Assembly (NCBI RefSeq): GCF_900105155.1
Contig: NZ_LT629762.1
Coordinates: 3,201,001 to 3,265,000, forward strand
From: Pseudomonas prosekii
GTDB taxonomy: Bacteria > Pseudomonadota > Gammaproteobacteria > Pseudomonadales > Pseudomonadaceae
Reading direction: 5' to 3'
DNA: 64,000 bases
The notes under the pieces are model-generated. The model did no database searches. It worked only from the letters and a program-made list of their open reading frames with translations, and was not told the origin of the DNA. The position numbers and the translations under genes were made by a program. How positions within the stretch are numbered: the stretch's first letter is position 1; every line of letters begins with the position of its first letter. This document shows, one piece after another, positions 1 through 8,766 of the stretch.

Positions 1-116
1 GCGGCTGCCTGGTGGTGTTCCTGTCGGGCGAGGTGCCCCACGAAGTCCTGCCCGCGACCCGCGATCGCCTGTCATTGACCGGGTGGTTTCGCCGGCGCGG
101 CAACGAGCCGTTCTGA
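1..116 (+). CDS. 2OG-Fe(II) oxygenase, C-terminal fragment (partial)
   Basis: An open frame enters from the left edge (frame set by position 3) and ends at TGA 114-116. The 37 visible residues include VVFLSGEVPHEVLP and end in LTGWFRRRGNEPF, which resembles the last strand and tail of prolyl-4-hydroxylase-like 2-oxoglutarate/Fe(II) oxygenases. The visible His in PHEV fits the distal iron-ligand region of that fold, but the HxD part lies outside the window. The next gene starts 3 bp after this stop, so the two are probably co-transcribed. The family call rests on a short tail only. Confidence 0.6.
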   Translation, partial: GCLVVFLSGEVPHEVLPATRDRLSLTGWFRRRGNEPF

Positions 117-118
117 TC

Positions 119-604
119 ATGCAAAAGATTCTGGTAAGCCGCTGCCTGCTCGGTCACCGCGTGCGCTACGACGGCGGCGCGAGTGGGCCGTTTGATCTGT
201 TGGACCAGTGGATCGCCGAAGGTCGGGTGGTGCCGTTGTGCCCGGAAGTCGCGGGCGGGCTGCCGACGCCGCGCGCGGCGGCGGAAATACCGGGCGGGCA
301 GGGCGCTGAAGTGCTCGATGGCCAGGCCTCGGTGATCACCACCGACGGCGAGGACGTCAGTGCGGCGTTTCTGTCGGGGGCATGGCAGGCGCTGGAACTG
401 GTGCAAAAGCACGCGATCCGGATTGCCGTGTTGAAGGCCCACAGCCCGTCGTGCGGAAATGTGCTGACCTATGACGGCACGTTCAGCGGCGTGAAAGTCG
501 CCGGCGAAGGCGTGACCGCGGCGCTGCTCAAGCGCCATGGCGTGCAAGTGTTCAGTGAGCTGGAGTTGATTGAGGCGGCGCTGGCTTTGAGAGCTTTGAG
601 CTGA
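119..604 (+). CDS. DUF523 family protein
   Basis: The protein is 161 aa if it starts at ATG 119, where the family's usual opening (MQKILVSRCLLG) begins; an upstream in-frame start at 83 overlaps the previous gene and is less likely. The conserved Cys/Arg pattern of DUF523 is visible: CLLG near residue 8, VPLCPEVAGG near residue 40 and the Cys-containing HSPSCG near residue 105. DUF523 is a small, widespread bacterial family of unknown function, sometimes fused to DUF1722. The gene follows the oxygenase fragment by 3 bp and is followed immediately by a long tandem array, so its transcript probably runs into that repeat DNA. Confidence 0.85.
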   Translation: MQKILVSRCLLGHRVRYDGGASGPFDLLDQWIAEGRVVPLCPEVAGGLPTPRAAAEIPGGQGAEVLDGQASVITTDGEDVSAAFLSGAWQALELVQKHAIRIAVLKAHSPSCGNVLTYDGTFSGVKVAGEGVTAALLKRHGVQVFSELELIEAALALRALS

Positions 605-610
605 TCCTGA

Positions 611-1750
611 ATCCACCCCTCACCCTAACCCTCTCCCCGGAGGGTAGAGGGGACTGACCGAGTCGTCCTTGGAGCTACATCGACCTGAATTACCGAGTTG
701 GACTCGAGTCTTGAAAAAAGCAGGTCTACTGCGATCAAACGCCGAACTCAGGCCTTGAAGACCATGGAGATCGGCTCCCTTTCCCCTCTCCCCAAAGGGT
801 AGAGGGACTGACCGAGTTGTCCTTGGAGCTACATCGACCTGATTACCGAGTTGAACTCAAGTCTTGAAAAAAGCAGGTCTACTGCGATCAAACGCCGAAC
901 TCAGGCCTTGAAGACCATGGTGATCGGCTCCCTTTACCCTCTCCCCAGAGGGTAGAGGGGACTGACCGAGTTGTCCTTGGAGCTACATCGACCTGATTAC
1001 CGAGTTGAACTCAAGTCTTGAAAAAAGCAGGTCTACTGCGATCAAACGCCGAACTCAGGCCTTGAAGACCATGGAGATCGGCTCCCTTTCCCCTCTCCCC
1101 AGAGGGTAGAGGGGACTGACCGAGTTGTCCTTGGAGCTACATCGACCTGAATTACCGAGTTGGACTCGAGTCTTGAAAAAAGCAGGTCTACTGCGATCAA
1201 ACGCCGAACTCAGGCCTTGAAGACCATGGAGATCGGCTCCCTTTCCCCTCTCCCCAAAGGGTAGAGGGACTGACCGAGTTGTCCTTGGAGCTACATCGAC
1301 CTGATTACCGAGTTGAACTCAAGTCTTGAAAAAAGCAGGTCTACTGCGATCAAACGCCGAACTCAGGGCTTGAAGACCATGGAGATCGGCTCCCTTTCCC
1401 CTCTCCCCAGAGGGTAGGGGGGACTGACCGAGTTGTCCTTGGAGCTACATCGACCTGAATTACCGAGTTGAACTCAAGTCTTGAAAAAATGCAGGTCTAC
1501 TGCGATCAAACGCCGAACTCAGGCCTTGAAGACCATGGAGATCGGCTCCCTTTACCCTCTCCCCAGAGGGTAGAGGGGACTGACCGAGTTGCCCTTGGAG
1601 CTACATCGACCTGAATTACCGAGTTGAACTCAAGTCTTGAAAAAAGCAGGTCTACTGCGATCAAACGCCGAACTCAGGCTTTGAAGACCATGGAGATCGG
1701 CTCCCTTTCCCCTCTCCCCTCTGGGGAGAGGGTTGGGGTGAGGGGTGGAT
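611..1750. repeat. Tandem array, about seven 154-bp units, bounded by 28-bp inverted repeats
   Basis: The landmark GGAGCTACATCGACCTGA starts at about 671, 825, 979, 1133, 1287, 1441 and 1597, giving a 154-bp period (156 for the last step). Each unit has a GC-rich edge (CCTCTCCCC..GAGGGTAGAGGGGACTGACCGAG) and a core containing TTGAAAAAAGCAGG and CCATGGAGATCGG. The array is closed by near-perfect inverted repeats: 611-638 (ATCCACCCCTCACCC, then TAACCCTCTCCCC) and its complement at 1723-1750. No convincing gene is seen inside; short open frames there are repeat translations. Related to the array at 15761-16598. Confidence 0.95.
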
Positions 1751-1768
1751 CTAAAGGCCTCAAAAATC

Positions 1769-2356
1769 TCAGGGCTTGGGCTCTACACTCGTATCCGCCC
1801 CGAACCATTTCTGCGTCAACGCCTCCAGGCGGCCATCGGCCTTGATCCGTTGCAGCGCGTTGTCCAGGCTCGCGTGAAACGCCGGGTTACCTTTCTGGAA
1901 CGGAATCGCCAGGCTCACCGGCTCGCTGGCCTTCGGCGCCTCGGCGTTCAACGATTGCACCAGCAGCATCGACTGCGGTTGCGCCGGTTTCTGCGCGATC
2001 AATTGCGCATCGGTGTGGCTGTAAGGCTGGCTGAAGTCGAAACGATCCTTGAGTTCCGCGGTCATTGCTATGTGGTTGATGGCGACGTCGTACTTGCCGG
2101 TTTCGACGCCGGGCAGCAGGTCGCCGTTATCGGTGACGACGAAATCGGCGCGCACATCCAGCTCATTGGCCAGCAACTGACCCAACTCGACTTCGAACCC
2201 GGTCAGTTTGCCGTCGTCCTTGAAATTGAAGGGCGGTGTATTAGCCTCTAAAGCGATGCGCAATTCACCGCGATCGAACACATCGTCAATCAGTTCGGCA
2301 TGAGCCAGCGGGCTCAAAAGGGGTAGCAGGCAGATCAGGCCAGGCAAAAAGCGCAT
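1769..2356 (-). CDS. Periplasmic solute-binding protein, shortened (amino-acid ABC type, family 3)
   Basis: A 195-aa secreted protein with signal peptide MRFLPGLICLLPLLSPLAHA. ATG 2356 is preferred over GTG 2362 because AGGAG sits 5 nt upstream of the ATG, whereas the GTG lies in that ribosome site. Lobe 1 is typical of family-3 solute-binding proteins: RIALEANTPPFNF, LTGFEVELG and YDVAINHIAMTAELKDRFDF. The family usually has about 250 residues; here roughly 60 residues of lobe 2 are missing between SHTDAQLIAQ and SLAIPFQKGN, although the C-terminal helix (LDNALQRIKADG..KWFG) is present. No ABC permease or ATPase is adjacent. It may be a scavenging or sensory binding protein, or an internally deleted one. 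Confidence 0.75.
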   Translation of the reverse strand: MRFLPGLICLLPLLSPLAHAELIDDVFDRGELRIALEANTPPFNFKDDGKLTGFEVELGQLLANELDVRADFVVTDNGDLLPGVETGKYDVAINHIAMTAELKDRFDFSQPYSHTDAQLIAQKPAQPQSMLLVQSLNAEAPKASEPVSLAIPFQKGNPAFHASLDNALQRIKADGRLEALTQKWFGADTSVEPKP

Positions 2357-2491
2357 GGTCACTCCTTTGAATTCATTATTGCGATGCTCTGATTCAGGCT
2401 CGCTTTGCTATGGTTGTCGAGGTCCTTCGACAACGAATGGCCGTGAAGTTGTCACGGCCGTGCGGATTTTACGGAAAAACTGGAGAAGAGA

Positions 2492-2923
2492 ATGAAAACG
2501 TTCATGTCACGAGCAGCGTTGGCTGGCCTGTTGATGGGTGCTTCGATGCTGGCAACGGCCGCCACTCCGGCCCCCAAGGGCGCTGAAGCGTTCATTGTTT
2601 CCCCGGAAGACGGCGCCACCATCAAACAGGACGCGGTAATCAAGTTCGGCGTCAAGGACATCTCCCTGGCGCCGGCCGGTGACTCGACTGCGCATTCAGG
2701 TCACCACCATTTGCTGATCGACACCGCGCCGATTGCCGCCGGTCAAGTCATCCCGGCAGATGCCAAACATGTGCATTTTGGCAAAGCGCAGACGGAAGTG
2801 AAGGTTTCCGATCTGAAACTGACTCCAGGCAAACACACTTTGCAGCTGGAGTTGGGCGACATGGGACACATGGCTTTCGAGCCGCCAATCGTTTCGAAAA
2901 AGATCACCGTCAACGTCGAATGA
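2492..2923 (+). CDS. DUF4399 domain-containing periplasmic protein
   Basis: A 143-aa protein with a cleavable signal peptide (MKTFMSRAALAGLLMGASML, cleavage near ATA-AT). The mature part is one DUF4399 beta-sandwich domain, recognised by FIVSPEDGATIKQDAVIKFG, the His cluster HSGHHHLLID (residues 67-77) and KHVHFGKAQTEV. The repeated His residues suggest metal binding, but I know of no demonstrated function. The AGAGAAGAG stretch ahead of ATG 2492 serves as ribosome site. A strong terminator follows, so the gene is probably monocistronic. It converges on serA. Confidence 0.85.
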   Translation: MKTFMSRAALAGLLMGASMLATAATPAPKGAEAFIVSPEDGATIKQDAVIKFGVKDISLAPAGDSTAHSGHHHLLIDTAPIAAGQVIPADAKHVHFGKAQTEVKVSDLKLTPGKHTLQLELGDMGHMAFEPPIVSKKITVNVE

Positions 2924-2937
2924 TGTTTTCGCAAGCA

Positions 2938-2970
2938 TGAAAAAGGGAGCCTGAAGGCTCCCTTTTTTTA
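2938..2970. terminator. Bidirectional intrinsic terminator between DUF4399 gene and serA
   Basis: AAAAAGGGAGCC-TGAA-GGCTCCCTTTTTTT: a GC-rich stem with a 4-nt loop, an A-run on one side and a T-run on the other. It sits 16 bp after the plus-strand stop and 16 bp beyond the minus-strand stop of serA, so it can end both transcripts. Confidence 0.92.
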
Positions 2971-2985
2971 TCGCTCAAGCAACTG

Positions 2986-4215
2986 TCAGAACAACACGCG
3001 GCAACGAATGGTGCCGTTGATGTGCTGCAGTTTCTCCTGGGCGATTTCCGAGTAATCGGCGTCGACGTCGATCACGACGTAGCCGACTTTCTCGTTGGTC
3101 TGCAGGAACTGACCGGAAATGTTGATACCGTTTTCGGCAAAAACCTTGTTGATCTCGCTCATCACACCCGGAATGTTCTCGTGGATGTGCAGCAAACGGT
3201 GCTTGCCAGGGTGAGCCGGCAGGGCCACTTCCGGGAAGTTGACCGACGACACCGACGTACCGTTGTCGCTGTACTTGACCAGTTTTTCCGCCACTTCCAG
3301 ACCAATGTTGGCTTGCGCTTCAGCGGTGGAGCCGCCGATGTGCGGGGTCAGGATCACGTTGTCGAGGCCACGCAGCGGGCTTTCGAACTCTTCGTCGTTG
3401 GAGCGTGGCTCCACCGGGAAGACGTCGATGGCTGCGCCGATCAGGTGCTTGTCCTTGATCGCGTCCGCCAGTGCTTCGAGCTCGACCACGGTGCCGCGCG
3501 CAGCGTTGATCAAAATGCCGCCCTTCTTGATGGCGCGGATTTCTTTCTCGCCGATCATCCACTGGGTGGCGGCGGTTTCCGGAACGTGCAGGGTGACGAT
3601 GTCAGACATGCCGAGCAGATCGGTCAACTTGCCGACCTGCGTCGCGTTGCCCAACGGCAGCTTGGTCACGGTGTCGTAGAAGAACACCTGCATGCCCAGG
3701 CCTTCGGCCAGAACCGACAACTGCGTGCCGATCGAGCCGTAACCGACGATGCCGAGCTTTTTGCCACGGATCTCGAAAGAGTTGGCCGCGCTCTTGATCC
3801 AGCCGCCACGGTGGCAGGAAGCGTTTTTCTCAGGGATGCCGCGCAGCAACAGGATCGCTTCGGCCAGCACCAGCTCAGCCACGGAGCGGGTGTTGGAGTA
3901 CGGCGCGTTGAACACGGCGATACCGCGTTCGCGGGCAGCGTTCAGGTCAACCTGGTTGGTGCCGATGCAGAAACAGCCGACGGCGACGAGTTTCTTCGCG
4001 TGATCGAAGATTTCTTCGGTCAGTTGCGTGCGGGAGCGAATGCCGATGAAGTGTGCATCAGCGATCTTTTCCTTCAACTGGGCTTCCGGCAGAGAACCGG
4101 TGAGGTACTCGATGCTGGTGTAGCCAGCCGACTTGAGAACGTCGACAGCCGATTGGTGGACGCCTTCGAGAAGAAGGAACTTGATCTTGCTCTTATCGAG
4201 AGAAGTCTTGCTCAT
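2986..4215 (-). CDS. serA: D-3-phosphoglycerate dehydrogenase
   Basis: The first enzyme of L-serine synthesis: it oxidises 3-phosphoglycerate to 3-phosphohydroxypyruvate and, in this type, also reduces 2-oxoglutarate to D-2-hydroxyglutarate. The 409-aa length and layout match the E. coli-type enzyme. The Rossmann motif GIVGYGSIG is near residue 158, the catalytic His is in LTPHIGGSTAEAQ near residue 292, and a C-terminal ACT domain (HENIPGVMSEINKVFAENGINISGQ) binds serine for feedback inhibition. It is divergent from the D-2-hydroxyglutarate dehydrogenase gene, which fits the known metabolic pairing. Intergenic DNA 4216-4419 should carry both promoters. Confidence 0.97.
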   Translation of the reverse strand: MSKTSLDKSKIKFLLLEGVHQSAVDVLKSAGYTSIEYLTGSLPEAQLKEKIADAHFIGIRSRTQLTEEIFDHAKKLVAVGCFCIGTNQVDLNAARERGIAVFNAPYSNTRSVAELVLAEAILLLRGIPEKNASCHRGGWIKSAANSFEIRGKKLGIVGYGSIGTQLSVLAEGLGMQVFFYDTVTKLPLGNATQVGKLTDLLGMSDIVTLHVPETAATQWMIGEKEIRAIKKGGILINAARGTVVELEALADAIKDKHLIGAAIDVFPVEPRSNDEEFESPLRGLDNVILTPHIGGSTAEAQANIGLEVAEKLVKYSDNGTSVSSVNFPEVALPAHPGKHRLLHIHENIPGVMSEINKVFAENGINISGQFLQTNEKVGYVVIDVDADYSEIAQEKLQHINGTIRCRVLF

Positions 4216-4419
4216 CTGCGTAAACCTGTATCCCGGAGAAAAATGGCAGGAAATAGCCAGCAGACGCTGACCCGGACGGCAGGAAAGCCGTCGCCGCAGA
4301 ATAGCCGTTGGGCACTACCCTGCGGGGTCGGTATGCTAGCATACGCACCCCGCTAAACACTCATTCCTGCGACGTGAAGCGTTCTCAGGATGACCATGAA
4401 TTGTTCGAGAGTTCTGTCG

Positions 4420-5814
4420 ATGACCAATCCTGCCCTGATTGAAGAGCTGAAGACCCTGGTTGAGCCTGGCAAGGTCCTGACCGACGCCGACTCCCTGAAT
4501 GCTTACGGTAAGGATTGGACCAAGCATTTCGCCCCCGCCCCGACGGCCATCGTGTTTCCCAAGACCACCGAACAGGTCCAGGCCATCGTCCGTTGGGCCA
4601 ACACCCGGAAAGTGGCGCTGGTGCCATCCGGCGGTCGCACCGGGCTTTCCGCCGCTGCCGTGGCGGCGAATGGCGAAGTGGTGGTGTCGTTCGATTACAT
4701 GAACCAGATCCTCGAAGTGAACCTGACTGACCGCACGGCCGTTTGCCAGCCCGGCGTGGTTACCGAGCATCTGCAGAACGTCGCCGAGGAAAAAGGCTTG
4801 TATTACCCGGTAGACTTCGCGTCGGCGGGTTCGAGCCAGATTGGCGGCAATATCGGCACCAATGCCGGCGGGATCAAGGTGATTCGCTACGGCATGACCC
4901 GCAACTGGGTCGCCGGCATGAAAGTCGTCACCGGCAAGGGCGATGTGCTGGAACTCAACCGCGACCTGATCAAGAACGCCACCGGTTACGACCTGCGTCA
5001 GCTGTTTATCGGCGCTGAAGGCACGCTGGGTTTTGTCGTCGAAGCGACCATGCGCCTCGACCGCGCGCCGAAGAACCTCACCGCTATGGTCCTCGGCACC
5101 GCTGATTTCGACTCGATCATGCCGGTGCTGCACGCCTTCCAAAGCAAGCTCGACCTGACCGCATTCGAATTCTTCTCCGACAAGGCCCTGGCCAAAGTCA
5201 TGGCGCGCGGTGACGTGCCGGCGCCGTTCGAGTCCGATTGCCCGTTCTACGCATTGCTGGAATTCGAAGCGACCACTGAAGAAGTGGCCAACCACGCGTT
5301 GGAAACCTTCGAGCACTGCGTTGAGCAAGGCTGGGTGCTCGACGGCGTGATGAGCCAGAGCGAAACCCAGTTGCAGAACCTCTGGAAGCTGCGCGAGTAC
5401 ATCTCCGAAACCATCTCGCACTGGACGCCGTACAAAAACGACATTTCGGTCACCGTGTCGAAAGTCCCGGCGTTCCTCAAGGAAATCGACGCGATCGTCG
5501 GCGAACACTACCCGGACTTCGAAATCGTCTGGTTCGGCCATATTGGCGACGGCAACCTGCACCTGAACATCCTCAAACCGGAAAACCTCAGCAAGGACGA
5601 GTTCTTTGCCAAGTGCGCGACCGTCAACAAGTGGGTGTTCGAAACCGTCGAGAAGTACAACGGCTCGATTTCCGCCGAACATGGCGTGGGCATGACCAAG
5701 CGTGATTACTTGACCTACAGCCGCTCGCCGGTTGAGATCGAGTACATGAAAGCCGTGAAAGCGGTGTTCGACCCGAACGGCATCATGAACCCGGGTAAAA
5801 TTTTCGCGGTTTGA
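4420..5814 (+). CDS. D-2-hydroxyglutarate dehydrogenase (FAD-binding oxidoreductase)
   Basis: A flavoenzyme of the FAD_binding_4/FAD-oxidase_C (GlcD-like) family, 464 aa from ATG 4420. An in-frame ATG at 4390 would add ten residues that do not look conserved. The PP-loop FAD site is seen in ALVPSGGRTGLSAAAVA and in SSQIGGNIGTNAGGIKVIRYG; the substrate/metal region is WFGHIGDGNLHLNI and ends in EHGVGMTKRDYL and NPGKIF. In Pseudomonas this enzyme reoxidises the D-2-hydroxyglutarate made by SerA to 2-oxoglutarate, pulling serine synthesis forward. Its position back to back with serA supports that role over generic glycolate or lactate oxidation. The next gene follows after 37 bp. Confidence 0.9.
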   Translation: MTNPALIEELKTLVEPGKVLTDADSLNAYGKDWTKHFAPAPTAIVFPKTTEQVQAIVRWANTRKVALVPSGGRTGLSAAAVAANGEVVVSFDYMNQILEVNLTDRTAVCQPGVVTEHLQNVAEEKGLYYPVDFASAGSSQIGGNIGTNAGGIKVIRYGMTRNWVAGMKVVTGKGDVLELNRDLIKNATGYDLRQLFIGAEGTLGFVVEATMRLDRAPKNLTAMVLGTADFDSIMPVLHAFQSKLDLTAFEFFSDKALAKVMARGDVPAPFESDCPFYALLEFEATTEEVANHALETFEHCVEQGWVLDGVMSQSETQLQNLWKLREYISETISHWTPYKNDISVTVSKVPAFLKEIDAIVGEHYPDFEIVWFGHIGDGNLHLNILKPENLSKDEFFAKCATVNKWVFETVEKYNGSISAEHGVGMTKRDYLTYSRSPVEIEYMKAVKAVFDPNGIMNPGKIFAV

Positions 5815-5851
5815 TTTTCGAACTTAAGCGCTACGCAATAGGAGTCGGGAA

Positions 5852-6517
5852 ATGAGCTATCAGCACCAGTATGTCGACGGCACGCGTATTCACTTCCCGC
5901 TGGGGAAAGTGGTGTGCATTGGCCGTAACTACGCCGAACACGCCAAGGAACTGGACAACCCGGTGCCTACCGAGCCGTTGCTGTTCATCAAGCCGGGCAG
6001 TTGCGTGGTGCCGCTGGAAGGCGGTTTTGCGATTCCGACCGAGCGTGGCTCGGTGCATTACGAAGCGGAAATTGCGGTGTTGATCGGCAAGCCGCTGTCG
6101 ACCAAGCCGAGCCGTGAAGAAGTCCTCGACGCGATTTCCGGCATCGCCCCGGCGCTCGACCTGACCTTGCGCGACAAGCAGGCCGAGCTGAAATCCAAGG
6201 GTTTGCCGTGGGAAATCGCCAAGTCGTTCGATGGCGCCGCTGTGATCGCGCCGTTCGTGGCCGCCAGCACCTTCGCTGACCTCACCGACATCGGCATTCG
6301 CCTGACCATCAATGGCGACGTGCGCCAGGACGGCAACAGCAAAGACATGCTCAACCCGATCGTGCCGATGATCCAGTACATGGCCGGCTGCTTCTCGCTG
6401 CAGGCCGGTGACGTGATCCTGACCGGCACCCCGGTCGGCGTCGGTCCGCTGAACGTTGGCGACGAACTGGTGCTGGAATTGCCCGGCGCAAGCAGCTTCA
6501 ACAGCAACGTCCGCTAA
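5852..6517 (+). CDS. Fumarylacetoacetate hydrolase family protein (acylpyruvase/oxaloacetate type)
   Basis: A 221-aa FAH-fold enzyme of the short YcgM/FAHD1 type, starting at ATG 5852 behind AGGAG. Family signatures are VVCIGRNYAEHAKEL (residues 20-34), the metal-binding Glu pair in VHYEAEIAVLIGK and an Asp in ALDLTLRDKQ, then WEIAKSFDGAAVIAPF and TGTPVGVGPL near the end. Relatives hydrolyse acylpyruvates, decarboxylate oxaloacetate or tautomerise it; the sequence does not decide which. It probably shares a transcript with the preceding dehydrogenase. Confidence 0.85.
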   Translation: MSYQHQYVDGTRIHFPLGKVVCIGRNYAEHAKELDNPVPTEPLLFIKPGSCVVPLEGGFAIPTERGSVHYEAEIAVLIGKPLSTKPSREEVLDAISGIAPALDLTLRDKQAELKSKGLPWEIAKSFDGAAVIAPFVAASTFADLTDIGIRLTINGDVRQDGNSKDMLNPIVPMIQYMAGCFSLQAGDVILTGTPVGVGPLNVGDELVLELPGASSFNSNVR

Positions 6518-6537
6518 CCGAAACAACGCAAAACCCT

Positions 6538-6625
6538 GTGGGAGCGAGCTTGCTCGCGATAGCGGCCTGTCATTCGACATCTCTGTTGACTGACACGGCC
6601 TCATCGCGAGCAAGCTCGCTCCCAC
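6538..6625. repeat. REP doublet (inverted pair)
   Basis: GTGGGAGCGAGCTTGCTCGC at 6538 and its inverted partner GCGAGCAAGCTCGCTCCCAC ending at 6625, with about 45 bp between them. This is the typical fluorescens-group REP pair, itself made of imperfect palindromes. Confidence 0.93.
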
Positions 6626-6771
6626 ATTCGTTTTTGAGGATGCGCGCAAAGGTGTTTTCGCCATTTCCCGTTTTTTTCACATCCCATCCGGATAATTCTC
6701 CGGTGCCTGGCCGCTGAGCCAGCCCTGATTGTGCTATTACCCTTAGCCTGAATTTCTGGAACGCATTCCCG

Positions 6772-7701
6772 ATGGCCACCCGACCGCTTCCAACTGCACA
6801 AACTTCCCGCCGTCCACGCTTTTTCATGCGCTGGTATTACTGGTTGTTGCTGGTGATCGTTGCGGGTTACGGCTTGGCGTTTGCGATGCATTGGGACGAC
6901 CGTGGCCTGCTGTGGGTGCTCGAGCGTTTCGAGAGCCCGACCGAGCGCAAGGAAAGCATCTGGCTGCCGGATTACCAGGCAGTGATCGATGGCAAAGCGC
7001 TGCCGGGCATGGAAAAGGACGAGGCGTCCGACCTCGCTTACAACCCGCAAACCAAAACCCTGTTTGCCGTCATGGGCAAAAATCCGTTCCTGGTTGAGCT
7101 CAATCTGCAGGGCGACGTGCTGCGCAAAATGCCGCTGGTGGGCTGGAGCAATCCGGAAGGCCTGACGGTAATGGCCAATGGTTTGATCGCCATCACCGAT
7201 GAGCGCGAACACCTGCTGTCGATCGTCAAGATCGATGCCGACACCCGCGAACTGCAACGCGACAACTTCCCCAAATATGACCTCGGCACGTCTGTGGATC
7301 AGAACAAAGCGTTCGAGGCGGTCGCCTGGGATTCGCGCAATCAACAACTGTTGCTCGGCGAAGAACGCCCGCCCGCGTTATTCACCTGGAAAAGCGACGG
7401 CAGCCAGACGCTCAGCGGCGACAAGCAGAAACTCGCCAGCAACGAACTGGACATCCGTAACCTCTCGGCGCTGGCCATCGACCCGCGCACCGGGCACACC
7501 CTGGTGTTGTCGGCCGACTCGCACCTGTTGCTGGAACTGGACGAGACGGGCGAGCAGGTCAGCTTCATGACCCTGCTCGGCGGCTTCAACGGTTTGAAAA
7601 AAACCATCCCCCGCGCCGAGGGCGTGACCATGGACGAGGCGGGCACGCTGTACATGGTCAGCGAGCCGAATCTGTTTTATCGCTTCGAAAAACAGAAATA
7701 G
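6772..7701 (+). CDS. SdiA-regulated domain protein, membrane anchored (copy 1)
   Basis: A 309-aa protein with an N-terminal membrane anchor (residues about 20-40, WYYWLLLVIVAGYGLAFAM) followed by an SdiA-regulated/YjiK beta-propeller domain in the periplasm. Propeller-like repeats carry the recurrent phrases EASDLAYNPQTKTLFAVMGKNP, GWSNPEGLTVMANG, DQNKAFEAVAWDSRNQQLLL and PRAEGVTMDEAGTLYMVSEPNLFYRF. The biochemical role of the family is not established. The following gene at 7831 is a paralogue with the same architecture, so this is a tandem duplication. No enzyme motif is visible. Confidence 0.85.
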   Translation: MATRPLPTAQTSRRPRFFMRWYYWLLLVIVAGYGLAFAMHWDDRGLLWVLERFESPTERKESIWLPDYQAVIDGKALPGMEKDEASDLAYNPQTKTLFAVMGKNPFLVELNLQGDVLRKMPLVGWSNPEGLTVMANGLIAITDEREHLLSIVKIDADTRELQRDNFPKYDLGTSVDQNKAFEAVAWDSRNQQLLLGEERPPALFTWKSDGSQTLSGDKQKLASNELDIRNLSALAIDPRTGHTLVLSADSHLLLELDETGEQVSFMTLLGGFNGLKKTIPRAEGVTMDEAGTLYMVSEPNLFYRFEKQK

Positions 7702-7830
7702 CCTACAGCGCAAGGGTGGCGCGCGGGCGCAGGTTAAGGTAAATCTGCTGCACCGCGGCAATAGGCCATTAAGCTTCAGTTCAGACAGCCGTGGTATTTC
7801 ATCCGCCCGCCCTGTTTTCGAGCTGCCCGA

Positions 7831-8748
7831 ATGCGCCGACTTGCCCGCCCCAAACCACTGGTTTCAATCTTTCTGGTGATTGCCCTGATCGCGCTGGTCG
7901 CGATCGGTCAATACATGCGCCTGTTCGAACGCGCCTGGTTCAATCTGCAAGTGGCTTGGCATCCTTACGGCGAGCAGTCGATTGGCCTGGACCAGTATCG
8001 GGTGGTGATCGAGGCGCAGGTGATCGACGGGCTCGACGACGATGTCTCGGCGCTGACTTACGATCCGGTGCGCAAAAGCCTGTTCACGGTGACCAACAAA
8101 AATGCCGAACTGGTCGAGATGTCGCTGGAGGGCAAGATCCTGCGACGCATCGCGCTGATCGGCTTCGGCGACGCGGAAGCGGTGGAGTACATCAGCGCCG
8201 ACACCTACGTGATCTCCGACGAGCGCCAGCAGCGCCTGATCAAGATTCATCTGGAAAAAGACACGACGTTCCTCGACGCCGATGACGCCGAACAGATGAC
8301 CCTCGGTGTGCACATGAGCAGCAACAAGGGTTTCGAAGGCCTGGCGTATGACTCGGTGGGCAAGCGCCTGTTTGTCGCCAAGGAACGCGACCCGATGCTG
8401 ATCTACGAAGTGCAGGGCTTCCCGCATTACAACCCGGAAAAGTCCTACGCGGTGCACGTGGTCAACAACCCCAAGCGCGATGCCGGGATGTTTGTGCGTG
8501 ACCTGTCGAGCCTGCAATACGATGAGCGCAGCGGCCATTTGATGGCGCTGTCGGATGAATCGCGGCTGATTATCGAAATGGACGTGGACGGCCGACCGTT
8601 GAGCACGATGTCACTGAACAAGGGGCGTCAGGGGCTGAAGCGGACAGTGCCGCAGGCGGAAGGGATTGCGATGGACGACGACGGCGTGTTGTACCTCGTC
8701 AGCGAGCCGAACCTGTTTTACACCTTCAAAAAACCGGCGCAACCCTAG
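7831..8748 (+). CDS. SdiA-regulated domain protein, membrane anchored (copy 2)
   Basis: A 305-aa paralogue of the gene just upstream, with one N-terminal membrane segment (LVSIFLVIALIALVAIGQYM, residues about 10-30) and the same propeller domain: VSALTYDPVRKSLFTVTNKN, GFGDAEAVEYISADTYVISDERQ, SNKGFEGLAYDSVGKRLFVAKE and VPQAEGIAMDDDGVLYLVSEPNLFYTF. The tails of the two copies are nearly superimposable (VSEPNLFY), while the middle has diverged, so the duplication is old. The 129-bp gap before it could hold its own promoter. Confidence 0.85.
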   Translation: MRRLARPKPLVSIFLVIALIALVAIGQYMRLFERAWFNLQVAWHPYGEQSIGLDQYRVVIEAQVIDGLDDDVSALTYDPVRKSLFTVTNKNAELVEMSLEGKILRRIALIGFGDAEAVEYISADTYVISDERQQRLIKIHLEKDTTFLDADDAEQMTLGVHMSSNKGFEGLAYDSVGKRLFVAKERDPMLIYEVQGFPHYNPEKSYAVHVVNNPKRDAGMFVRDLSSLQYDERSGHLMALSDESRLIIEMDVDGRPLSTMSLNKGRQGLKRTVPQAEGIAMDDDGVLYLVSEPNLFYTFKKPAQP

Positions 8749-8766
8749 CCGTCACCCCAAAACCCT

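Noticed and set aside
605-1768. Array read as a CRISPR locus
   Set aside because: Units of 154 bp are almost entirely identical; there are no short repeats with unique spacers and no cas genes.
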